A program made the translations under genes and the position numbers. A stretch of DNA of 64,000 nt from Fistulifera solaris (lineage: Eukaryota > Bacillariophyta > Bacillariophyceae > Naviculales > Stauroneidaceae): the NCBI GenBank assembly GCA_030295235.1, contig AP026152.1, forward strand, positions 496,001 to 560,000. Direction: 5' to 3'. Positions within the stretch are counted from its first letter, which is position 1. Every line of letters starts with the position of its first letter. The notes under the pieces were generated by a model that was not told where the DNA came from, searched no databases, and was given only the letters and a program-made list of their open reading frames with translations. Below, in pieces: positions 32,664 to 42,696 of the stretch.

Positions 32664-34641
32664 TTATTTTCTCCAGCCGCCATCGCAGTAGCTGACGCAG
32701 ACGTATTCACATCCATCGCCAGTTGCGAGACCTCGGAACTTGCGGCCGTACTGCCAGAAGCACCAGATTCACCCGTGGGGCATATCTTCTCGTATTCGCA
32801 GCACTCTAATGAACCTTCGCCGCTCTTGCTACCACTCTTGCTACCGGAATCAGGGCAATAACAATCGCAACTGCAGACAACATCGTCGGTGGGGCAGTGG
32901 TGTCCCTTGCCCTTTCCTTTACCGTGGTGATGTCCCTTGCCTTTACCCTTTCCTTTGCCGCCCTTGCCCTTTCCTTTACCCTTGCCGCTCTTCTTCAAGA
33001 TACGACCGCCACGCTTGCCGGCGTAATCGTCATCAGCAGCGTCGTCGTCTTCTTCAACGACGTAGTCGTCACCATCATCGTCAGTCGGGTGTTCGCCACC
33101 AACGCAGCACTCGCAGTCACAGTCGCAACCGGCACCGTCGGTGTAAGAGTGAGTGGGGTAGCAGACACCAGTAGTGTCATCGTCTTCCACAATCATAGCG
33201 TCGTCGAAGTCCGGGCAGGGTTCAATGCAGACGTATCCACATCCAGCTCCCTTGCTCGAGCCACCGTCGCACTCATAAGAATACTTCAAGCAGCACTCAT
33301 CGTCACTGATGGCGACAGGAGGAGATACAGGGGGTTGGACGGGTGGTCGAACCGGAGGAGACACAGGGGTCGAACCGGTGGGCTCACAGGAGCAGTGGGG
33401 ACAATCTCGTCATCGTCGCAGAAGTCAACGCAGACGTAGTAGCACTCTTCACCGCTCTTGGATCCGTTGTACTCGCAGACCTCTTCATATCCACAGCATT
33501 CGATCTCATCATCAGTGTGGTCGTCATCGTAGTAACCACCCTTTCCTTTGCCTTTACCCTTGGAGCTTCCCTTGCCCTTTCCTTTACCCTTTCCTTTGCC
33601 TTCAGGAGTAGGAGGAGAGACAGGAGGACGGACGGGGGGCGACACAGGAGGTCGCACAGGCGGCGAAACAGGAACAGTTGGAATAATATCCGGGGTAGGA
33701 GGAGATACCGGAGGTCGAACAGGTGGCGCAACCGGAACAGTTGGAATAATATCCGGGGTAGGAGGAGATACCGGAGGTCGAACAGGTGGCGCAACCGGAA
33801 CAGTTGGAATAATATCCGGGGTAGGAGGAGATACCGGAGGTCGAACAGGTGGCGCAACCGGAACAGTTGGAATGATATCCGGAGTAGGAGGCTCCACCGG
33901 GGGTCTGACCGGAGGCGGAACAGGAGGTCGCACAGGCGGCGTAACCGGGACCGTCGGAACGATATCCGGGGTAGGAGGCGAAACCGGAGGACGGACCGGA
34001 GGCGAAACAGGAGGACTGACCGGAGGAGACACTGGCGGCGAAACCGGTGGAGGAACCGGGGGTGTCACAGGAACTGTCGGAATGATATCCGGGGTAGGTG
34101 CCGGAACAGGCGCAGGGACGGGCACTGGAAACGGAGGTGTCACTGGAACTGTCGGAATGATATCCGGAGTCGGTGCTGGCACCGGAGCAGGGACGGGCAC
34201 AGGGACCGGAACAGGCACGGGGACCGGAACTGGCGCCGGAACCGGTACAGGCACTGGAACCGGCACAGGGACCGGAACGGGCACGGGAACAGGTCTTGTG
34301 GGGACAATATCCGGAGTAGGAGCAGGAGGAATGGGAGCATCCGTCGGTGCCTCGCCGGTTGGTTCAGGGCTGGGCGCGTTTTCGGGGAATTCGCAATCGC
34401 ATACTAGCTCATCACCAACCTCGTCACAGAAACAGCATTCGTCCTCACAAGCGGAGCAATCTTGGAAGCAGGCAGGATGAGGAGCGTCGGGGGACGGCTT
34501 CGGGGGGCATTTCTCGTAGCAGCAGGCGCTGAGGACGCTCAGCTCGCGAGAACGAGTTTTGTCGCAGCCAGCTTTCGCAGGCTTCGCGCTGACAGCAGAC
34601 ACCACTGAGAGCAGTGCCAAAGTCACTGAAAGAAACTTCAT
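32664..34641 (-). CDS. secreted modular Pro-rich/Cys-rich/Gly-Lys protein, copy A
   Basis: Inferred 659 residues, not matching a named family. Order: signal peptide ([19 protein letters not shown]); N-terminal Cys domain (~20-85, CCYEKCPP...[18 protein letters not shown]); Pro-Val dipeptide tract; repeats of [19 protein letters not shown]; a [14 protein letters not shown] cationic tract; Cys module ECCGYEEVC...[12 protein letters not shown]; a PPV linker; module [10 protein letters not shown]...[17 protein letters not shown]; an acidic run; [21 protein letters not shown]; and a last ECCEYEKIC...CEYVCVSYC module ending DGGWRK. The mix of Pro, Cys, Asp and Lys/Ser recalls pleuralins and silaffins, suggesting a wall or silica role (inference). 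Breaks at 33366-33369 (one C short) and near 32745 (one base short). Confidence 0.8.
33606..34060. repeat. coding minisatellite, 60-bp units
   Basis: Within copy A, blocks of 60 bases repeat almost without change starting near 33694, 33754 and 33814, with diverged copies on both sides. Each encodes a 20-residue unit around [19 protein letters not shown]. Near identity of three neighbours indicates recent expansion. Confidence 0.85.
34088..34310. repeat. coding minisatellite encoding Pro-Val/Pro-Ala dipeptides
   Basis: Short degenerate units such as GGCACAGGGACCGGAACA repeat across ~220 bases and encode alternating PV/PA dipeptides in copy A. The same tract occurs in copy B at about 37560-37685. 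Confidence 0.8.
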
Positions 34642-36726
34642 TGTGCAAGATACTCAATACAGTACTTGAATGTCCACGTAATGAGTTAATAACGCGTCTG
34701 TAATTTTTTGTGAGGATGCAAAGGAGGTGCAAAGTGAGAGAGATGCGACTCGAAAGGAGTGCTGACGAGGCGTGCGACACGAACTGTCCAACGGAGTGTC
34801 CGCCCGACTCAAGCACTTAGGGGTAAGTCGACGCAAAAAAATCGCATGGTACTAAAAATTTCGCACGGTCGGTGAGAATTTCCCGTGCCAAAGTCGACCG
34901 AGGTGCACCATGGCCGTTTTGGCTAGAGGATGCGTCGCTTTCCCGAATCAATGAAAAGAAACTCCATCAGGGGTAATAGCTGATAGAAAGCCTGAAGTCG
35001 CCTTCAACAACCCTGTTTGTCAAGCGAGTCGTGCCGTTGCTGGATGGTCGTTCGAACCGATCAACGAGAAGCTGTTTTACCGAAGCTCGAGCCTTTTGTT
35101 GTCGCTTTGATTGCTGCTTCTTACGCTCCGACAGCCATGACGAAGCGATCCATGGTGATTATTCCCAAGCATTTCGACGACGACAAGGGAAGAGGCTTAG
35201 CACACCAGCCAAAATTGCGATACGAATTCTAATGCCCGATGACTCAAACCTCCCCGCGAACTTTCGATGCGATTGCCCAAAACACACAACGAAATTCATA
35301 CAAACATTCCGTCGTCTTCTAAGCAATCATCATTCATAGTTTCATTTGCCGTACCTTACTTTTATCGCAAATTGGTGTGAAACAACTGCGAGAGCACAAT
35401 TTTATAATGACGAGAGGGAGGTGCAAGCGCCGTGCGCCTTCCGTTTGTTTCGACTCCCATCCACTGGCTTTGCTGCCAACACAGCGTCTAAGTAAATTTG
35501 AACAAGATTGGCTTGCTGGCGCTCGGAATTTTTGAAGATTGTTTGTCACATAGACACTATCTATCGTTTCAAATTTATTCATACATACAAGTACGTATGT
35601 TCAGTACACTATGTATCAATACTCAACCGGTGACAAAAACCAAAATTTTTATTCCCACCGCATCACGACAAAAAAGTCCCACGTATGTCGGATGGAGAGA
35701 GCCGGCCGGCATTACTACTCAACTAGTGTGTGGAGTAGTCTCCGTTGTGCATTTCCGTTAGCTAGAGTTCATGAGGTCGTGGCTCCCAGCTCACCGCTCA
35801 CCGGTGACCGGTGGAAGGGTGGAAGGTGAAATAATCAAAAACAACACCAAGCACCACGAAGTCGGCATTCACACAAAAACTCGAAACAAGGTACCCGGTA
35901 CCTAGTATCGAACTCGAAATTTGAATGCCGTCACTTCCACTATGTTCGATGATTCCATACAATGGTTAACAAATACTGGTAAAGTGCTTCAGAGGTGCTA
36001 ACGTAACTTTTCAAAGGATGTATTGCACTTCAGCATTTTTCTTTCTATCTAACCTTACGGACGACTAGTGACAGTGGCTCAAAAAGACCGAAGTGCTGAA
36101 GGTTGCTGGGAAAAAATGAATATTTTGGCCGCAAAACGGGAGGCAATATCTTTTTTTAAGCAAGGAACCACCCTTACGGCTCGCATGGTCAGTAGTCAAG
36201 TTCCTTCGGTCTTGAAAAAAAAAACAATGCTTTCTGCAAAAAGCTGTCTCTTTCAACAAGCGACTGATCCAAAGCATTACTTGCTTGAGGACGCCTAAAA
36301 TGATATTTGCTACGAAAGATGCGATTCGCTAAGTAGTAGAGACAAGCTTGTAGCGGTGCAGCAGTAGCGTTCGCAGATTTGCAGAATAGTCGGGTTTCTT
36401 GTCTTTTGACGCCAGTACGGACAAGATGCTATGATAGGTTCAGATGCCGGGGTTCATGCTCATGCCGCTGGCAGAGTTCAGCATGTACAGCTCGAGCATC
36501 ATAAAGGTTGCTGATGTCGTGAGTTCGAGCTAAGGAAAGAATCATTATCTACTAGAATGAATGAAAACACAATTTTCTATTTAACAGTAATCAGCGATTA
36601 CAAATAAAGCTCGTACTTGTGAGTTATTGCGCCAGCAACAAAGTAAACAAGACCAAATGCGAGTGCTTAAGGGTGCCTTTTAACAGATAGATGGCTAGGA
36701 AGATTGACTCGGATCATATGGAGTTT
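34642..36726. other. 2-kb gene-poor spacer upstream of copy A
   Basis: No supported gene. The segment 35035-35665 is homologous to 38085-38615 upstream of copy B: shared words include TTGCTGGATGG, AGAAGCTGTTTTA, TTTCATTTG.CGTACCTTACTTTT and CAACCGG.GAC. So the two genes were duplicated together with 5' flanking DNA. Bases 35666-36726 hold nothing I recognise. Confidence 0.6.
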
Positions 36727-37938
36727 TTAGTTTCTCCAGCCGCCGTCGCAGTAGCTGACGCAGACATATTCACATCCGTCTCCGGTTCCAAGCTTTCGAC
36801 CGTGGGAGTGTGTGGGGCAGATCTTCTCGTATTCGCAGCACTCCTCGGCACTGTCGCTGCTCTCGTTAGGACAATAGCAATCACAGCTGCACACAACATC
36901 GTCGGTAGGGCAGTGGTGTCCCTTGCCCTTTCCTTTGCCGCCCTTGCCTTTGCTTGACCCTTTACCGCCCTTGCCTTTGCTCGATCCTTTACCGCCCTTG
37001 CCCTTGCCTTTACTACTGTGTTCGCCGCCTGTGCAGCACTCGCAATCACAGTCGCAACCATCGCTGTCGGTGTAAGAGTGTGCGGGGAAGCAAATGTCCA
37101 CGGGGACGTAATCGTCCTCTTCCACAATGTCTGCCACAGGGGGTTTGACAGGTGGGGTCACAGGAGCAGTGGGAACAATCTCCTCATCGTCGCAGTAGTC
37201 GACACAGACGTAGTAGCACTCTTCGCCGCTCTTGGATCCGTTGTGCTCGCAAACCTCCTCGTATCCGCAGCACTCGATTTCAGGAACAGGCGGAGACACC
37301 GGAGGTCGGACGGGAGGAGAAACCGGAGGTCGGATAGGAGGAGAAACCGGAGGTCGGACGGGAGGAGAAACAGGGGGTCGCACCGGCGGCGAAACCGGAA
37401 CAGTTGGAATGATATCGGGGGTAGGAGGCGAGACCGGAGGAGAAACAGGAGGCGAGACCGGAGGACTGACCGGAGGAGACACCGGGGGACTGACCGGGGG
37501 GAGAAACAGGCGGCGAAACAGGAACAGGAACAGGCACCGGAGGTCTCACTGGAACGGTTGGGATAATGTCCGGAGTTGGTGCTGGTACAGGCGCAGGGAC
37601 TGGTACAGGGACCGGAACAGGCACCGGAACGGGCACGGGGACTGGAGCCGGTACAGGGACAGGAACAGGCACCGGGACGGGGACGATTTCGCATTCGCAA
37701 TCGCAGTTGAGCTCGTCACCAACCTCGGAACAGATGCAGCATTCGTCTTCGCAGGCAGAGCAATCCTCGAAACAAGCAGGATGAGGAGCGTCGGGGGTCG
37801 GTTTCGGGGGCATCGCTGGTAGCAGCAGTTGTTGAGAGCACTTAAGTCCCGAGTAAGTTTGCGGCGGCAGTCATCGGGCTGTGCGCTGACAGCGGACAAC
37901 AGGGATAGCAGCGACACTGACGCTGAAAGGAACTTCAT
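36727..37938 (-). CDS. secreted modular Pro-rich/Cys-rich/Gly-Lys protein, copy B
   Basis: Paralogue of the protein at 32664-34641, same strand, inferred 403 residues. Same order in shorter form: signal peptide ([20 protein letters not shown]), N-terminal Cys domain ([18 protein letters not shown]), PVPV tract, PPVSPPVRP repeats, [13 protein letters not shown]...[36 protein letters not shown] tract, CSCDCYC and a last ECCEYEKIC...[15 protein letters not shown] module. It lacks the long [10 protein letters not shown] expansion and one Cys module. Start at 37938 is chosen because it aligns with copy A, although an in-frame ATG lies at 37950. Two breaks lie in C runs: C5 at 37806-37810 (one short) and C6 at 37496-37501 (one over). 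Confidence 0.8.
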
Positions 37939-37950
37939 CGGGAAGGACAC

Positions 37951-39364
37951 TCAGTAGCAGATGCTTTGTTGGGAATCTTCTGCGTTGTAGACGACGAGAA
38001 AGAGATGTTTGGGTGAGAATAGTTCTTTGAGAGTGATAACAAGCTCAGAATGAGCCAAGCTAGACCATATGCACTGATCATTGCTGGATGGCAATTCGAT
38101 CGATCAATCCAGAAGCTGTTTTAACGGAATTTGGGTTTCCCCTTTTCGCTTCGTTTGCCGTAGTTGTCAGTGCCAACACATGAACTGAGTGCAAGCGAAA
38201 ATTCCGAACGTTCCATCATCAAGTATATTGCCCGATGGCTTAGCTTCCTCTTCGAACGGCCGATGCGATGATGCAAAACAAAAACAAAAGCCAAGAACAT
38301 TCTGCAGTCTTTCAGGCATTCATCATTCATTGTTTCATTTGTCGTACCTTACTTTTGTCGCGAATTGATGAAACAATTGCGAGGGAACGATTTATGATGA
38401 CGAGAAGAATTGCAAGCGCAGTGCTCCCTTCTTTGTTCCAAGCCACAAGCGCCAGCTCTGTTGCCAGTCCCGTGGGCTAATCAATTTGTACAAGACTGAC
38501 TTGTCTGGCGCTCTGAATATTATTTGACGATTGTTCTATTGTTTGTCGATCGCTAGACTACATGGTATCTTTTCAACCGGCGACCAAGAACAAAAATTTG
38601 TTCCCACCGGATGCCTGTGCACGTTTTACGTATCGAGCATGATAATTATTTACGAAAAAAGTCTTACCGGTCTAAACTCTCATGCATGCTTTCCATAGTT
38701 GGAAACGTGAGCTACTTCCTCTGCAAGTAATTAATGTACTGTCTTCTTCCGAAAGTACTATGAAGAAAAATGAACAGCTAACGCATGGCTACTTTTTTTG
38801 TTGTTCAAATTTTCAAAACACGATCGAATGTTAAGAGCGGTTCGGGTGAAGGTCAGACGCATAGGGAAGTGGGAAGTGGATGGATGGACAGACATGTGCC
38901 GGCGTCGTGCTAATGCTATATGCTATAGCTTGCGGCTTGCACGATCTCCACGTCAGACATTAACAAAGGGAGGAAAAAATGAAAATGCTCAGTGTGTTTC
39001 CGCATAGGCCCCAGTCCATTCCCTCTGTACATTGTGCGGCAAGTCTACTTGCGCACGGCTTGGAATCATTCATCAGCGTCAACATTAGACCACGTGGAGA
39101 TCGTCATATCGCCAAGAGCATAGAGCCGACGAGCCGGTAACTTTATCACATAAAAACTAGGTCGGGCAATAGAAGCTCTTACTTAAACCTCAGCGCACTA
39201 GACTACTTGATGGTGTAGAACCTAACAACGTTGCAGCCTTCGCATATAGAACATTATACGAAGAAAGAAGACATGTTGCTTAAGAATTCTATGCAGCTAA
39301 AGAAAAAAGCAGATCAATGCACTCTCCATCCTTCTTCGATTCCAACACAAATTTAGCAATTTAT
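37951..39364. other. 1.4-kb gene-poor spacer upstream of copy B
   Basis: 38085-38615 is the duplicated 5' segment shared with 35035-35665. The rest (38616-39364) has no supported gene or repeat. Convincing coding sequence resumes with the mitochondrial uL22 gene. Confidence 0.55.
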
Positions 39365-40173
39365 CTACTTCTTGTCACTTTTTCCAGACGCAAGAGCCTC
39401 CCGTTCAAGTCGTTTAACTTCTTCGCGTTCCGCTGTCGCTCTAGCACCATCTCGTTCCGCCTGCTGCTGCAACAGAAACCATTTCTTCTTTTGATTCAGC
39501 GAAGGTGCCTGATAAATTCGCAACTTGAAGTCGATTTCACGGAGAACGAGTCGAATGTGTGAATGTTTGTGCTCCATTCGTCCGGACCTTCCTCTCCCCA
39601 TTGTTTTGATACGCTTGAGGGGAGTTCCTTTGGTAGCAAAACACTCTGCCACTTCCAACTGACTCGGTTGCAAGCCGTCCTGGAGATCGGCCCGATTCGC
39701 CGTGCGCTTCAAAGCTTTTTGCACAATGGGAGCTTTGGCTTTTGGCAGAATTCCAGCTGCGTCAACGCCTCGGGCAATGGCAGACCCGATACCAATTGAC
39801 AGATGCGATTCAATTTCCAAGGCGAGTGTCGAATATTCTTTTCCTGTCCAACGTAAGTCCGCATGCGACTGAGACGACGTTTGACAATATGCGGCTTGAG
39901 TTTGGGATGTTTTTGCATGTCAAAAGCGGCGAAACGACGGCCGTCTTCGGTATGAATGATTTGGGGAGCAATGAGTGTCGGCGCTGCCTGAATTTCGGAA
40001 GCTGCTACCGTACTTTGCGATCGTGTTAAGAGTATATTGTTAAGATTTTTCATCACTAAAGACAAGGATGAATATAGTGACGTTGATGATGAGCCAAATC
40101 GACTTAAGCTTGTGGAGAGTTGCGAAGAAGAACTGATCGAAAGAGCCGATCTCTTTGTGACGATGCCGCGCAC
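39365..40173 (-). CDS. mitochondrial large-subunit ribosomal protein uL22
   Basis: uL22 lines the polypeptide exit tunnel of the large subunit. Core signature: NIRHSPWKLNRICQLVSGLP, then KAPIVQKALKRTANRADLQD, VAECFATKGTPLKRIKTMGR, GRSGRMEHKHSHIRLVLRE. The N-terminus (MRGIVTKRSALSISSSSQLS) is rich in Ser, Arg and hydroxylated residues with few acids, as in mitochondrial presequences, and lacks the signal peptide seen in plastid proteins. The frame breaks at the T4 run 39740-39743 (AAAA on the coding strand); one more A gives EFCQKAKAPIVQK. Inferred 269 residues, with a charged C-terminal extension. A second possible start is MKNLNNILL. Confidence 0.88.
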
Positions 40174-40520
40174 TGCGGACGCTTCATTTTTAGCGTCAAA
40201 CCGGCCAGTTTACGACACAATGAACCCGTTAGCAAAGAAGACATCGCGAATTGTTAAGTTGATACGAAGTTCTTTCTAAAAAGATGTACGGAATAGATGT
40301 TTTGCTGACATCGGCATGGTTTATTGCTTTGTGAGGTCGCTGTTTGTTTTCGTGCAAGTCGAAATATCGACGGCCTTTTTCAACCGGCCGGATGGATGAC
40401 AGACGTATACAGTACTATTACTAACTACGCTACGTATAAGTCGCGCTGTTTGCTGTTTTGTGTTTTGTGTTGTCTTTCATCTTATTTTACATTTTTTACC
40501 ATGTTCGATTTCATAGATCG
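40174..40520. other. divergent promoter spacer
   Basis: About 350 bases between the divergent uL22m and TruA-type genes. The segment near the TruA start is T-rich. No gene or repeat recognised. Confidence 0.4.
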
Positions 40521-41681
40521 ATGTATGCGTTTATTTATTTTATTTTACTTGAGTTAACAGTACTTTCCAAGGCATGGGTCCCAGACAAAGTCTCGATTCT
40601 TCCCGGCACCAAGCGGTTGTCGCTCACAGTCGACGCAAATACCGATGATTGCTGGACCTTCAACGAAACATGGCCACAGAAACAAATGCGACGGTTGTGG
40701 GAGAAGGAGCCGCACAGCCTACTTACTTTACATGTGCGGCGCATGATAAGCGGTCAAGAGTCTGTTCTGAATACGACAGCAATCACCGATAGTGTATTTT
40801 CATTACCCTTTCAATCGACATTCGATCCTACCTTTCAGGCGTTCTATGAAGGTCGTTTTCCCATCCAAAACAACCAAACAAACGCATCAATTCCCTCAAA
40901 AAGCGAAAGAAAATATCCTACCGACTGGATTTTTGCTTATGATGGCACGCAATTCGCTGGATGGCAGAGACAAGCCGATGCCAAGCTGGTAACAGTACAG
41001 GAGTGCATCGAGCAGTACTTTTGTCGATTGACGGGAGAAGAAACAGTGGATGTACGGGTCGCTGGGAGGACCGATGCGGGTGTCCATGCCGTGGGTCAGG
41101 TGGGCCGTATTCGCTTAAGCCAACCCTTGATGCATCGACAAATTTGGATGAAAGATCTGTGTGTTTGGTCCATCACCGAGGTTCCGTCGAATTTCCATCC
41201 CTCGTTCGGTTCGAAAAGTAGATCTTACGTTTATATGATTGATGCGGCGGCTCTGGATAACCTTTTATTACAAGAATTGTCAGAAAAGGGTATCTCGGAT
41301 TCAATCAAGCAAGATAATCTGTTACATCTTGTCGAGCGAATGAATGACTTGCTGGAAACATTTGTGGGTCAGGAGCTAGACTACTTTGCTTTTAGTTACG
41401 GTCGCGTCAAGACGGAAACAACACTCTGTTGCCTTTCGCAGGCTTGCGCTCGACTTGTGCAAAATGGCGACGCAGGACATCGTGCGATTGTCATCGAACT
41501 GACGGGAAACCGATTCCTTCGGAGGATGGTTCGAATTCTTGTTGCCACTGTTTTACAGTCTGCTTTGTTTCCCGACTCTTCGGATGGAACGCTGCTGGAT
41601 CTTGTAGAGTTGCGCGATCGATCCAAAACGGCACCTCCCGCACCCGCAGCGGGCCTTGTTTTTGTTAGTGCTGATTGCTAG
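40521..41681 (+). CDS. TruA-family tRNA pseudouridine synthase, probably plastid
   Basis: 386 residues. TruA enzymes convert uridines 38-40 of tRNA anticodon stems to pseudouridine. Motifs: WIFAYDGTQFAGWQRQ, the catalytic AGRTDAGVHAVGQV (Asp nucleophile), SRSYVYMI and NRFLRRMVRILVATVLQSA. The leader from the chosen ATG (MYAFIYFILLELTVLSKAW|VPD) is hydrophobic and ends in a SKAW site, an aromatic variant of ASAF. This favours plastid tRNA as substrate. In-frame ATGs upstream (40458, 40500) would disturb the leader. The frame is intact. Confidence 0.88.
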   Translation: MYAFIYFILLELTVLSKAWVPDKVSILPGTKRLSLTVDANTDDCWTFNETWPQKQMRRLWEKEPHSLLTLHVRRMISGQESVLNTTAITDSVFSLPFQSTFDPTFQAFYEGRFPIQNNQTNASIPSKSERKYPTDWIFAYDGTQFAGWQRQADAKLVTVQECIEQYFCRLTGEETVDVRVAGRTDAGVHAVGQVGRIRLSQPLMHRQIWMKDLCVWSITEVPSNFHPSFGSKSRSYVYMIDAAALDNLLLQELSEKGISDSIKQDNLLHLVERMNDLLETFVGQELDYFAFSYGRVKTETTLCCLSQACARLVQNGDAGHRAIVIELTGNRFLRRMVRILVATVLQSALFPDSSDGTLLDLVELRDRSKTAPPAPAAGLVFVSADC

Positions 41682-42696
41682 CTTCTTGCCGAGATGCACA
41701 CGTAAACCTAGATCCTCGTCAATATTTTTTATTAAATTAGTGTTTCATCGGAAAAGCTAGAGATGCTAGAGACTTGAGATACTTTTACAAGTATACGGAG
41801 TAGTTTGCAAACCCGCATTCCGTACGGCGTTCGGCGTTGTTCATGGGGGTGCGGGACTGAAGAACGGTTTTGGACGGAGTCTCTCACAAAATAATGTACA
41901 TGACGAGCCATTCGTGCAGCAACCCCCTTTCCAAGCATCGGATACCTCGCGACCAGTCCTCTTCCTTCCTCGCCATCTCACGAATTTTTGATCATTCACC
42001 ATATTATCTTGTGATTTAGGTGAGTTTTGATAAGAGGTTGATTTGCATTCGCAATGGTTGGATTGCGACCGCTAAAGACTATAACCGTTCCATTTTCAAA
42101 TCAGTCGTGAATCACTCGTGACTTCGTCACTTTCCGTTGGCATTATTCATTCTTGTCCGTTCGTCCGCGAGACTACTGTTTAGACTACAGTCGAATGGTG
42201 ACACCACTCGTGTCAGTGATTTGACGCCGATTGATACGTCAGCACTCGATAACGCTGACAGGACAGACGGTTCTTCGTTTTTCACGCGGAATATTTGCCG
42301 AAGGTTCTTTCTTCGAATTCTCATCGATTTCCGAAGAGCAGTTTTTTGGTGGTTTTGTTCTCTTCCCGTTGATAGCTGATAGCAATTCAAAAACATTCGG
42401 GTCATCCATCGATTATCAAAGACCAAAGTCAACGCTTGATCACAAAATTACAAACACACTTTATAAGTTGACTCAACAATGACACAACATCATACAAGGT
42501 GCGGTTGCTTTCAACGAAACTGCAAGCAGTTTGAGATTCGTAGATTCTATAGAAGCGCGTGCTTCGCGTGTGTTTCGCGTGTATCATTGGTCGTTCGGTT
42601 TTTCTTTTCTTTCTTTCTACTTCTGTGACTGAGTTCTTACCGCTCTTTTGTTTCGTTTCAATATTGATTCATTGCATTCATAGATTAAAAGCAACC
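41682..42696. other. 1-kb spacer before the RSH gene
   Basis: No conserved ORF. At 42222-42241 TGACGC and ACGTCA lie 14 bases apart, about 460 bases upstream of the RSH ATG. The rest is AT-rich and featureless to me. Confidence 0.45.
42222..42241. promoter_or_regulatory. TGACGC/ACGTCA pair
   Basis: TGACGC at 42222-42227 and ACGTCA at 42236-42241 match two of the CO2/cAMP-responsive hexamers described in a diatom carbonic-anhydrase promoter. Pairing upstream of a plastid (p)ppGpp enzyme is suggestive only; such hexamers are frequent by chance. Confidence 0.25.

Noticed and set aside
33343-34480. Long plus-strand ORFs rich in Gly-Thr and Arg-Asn opposite the Pro-rich gene
   Set aside because: They are antisense readings of the Pro-Val codon repeats; they have no start context or signal, and the minus-strand frame has a signal peptide and Cys domains.
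36068-36298. 76-codon ORF in the spacer between the modular genes
   Set aside because: No family resemblance, no leader, ordinary length for chance in this composition.
42137-42379. 80-codon ORF upstream of RSH
   Set aside because: Biased composition and no conserved motif; more likely promoter or 5' UTR sequence.
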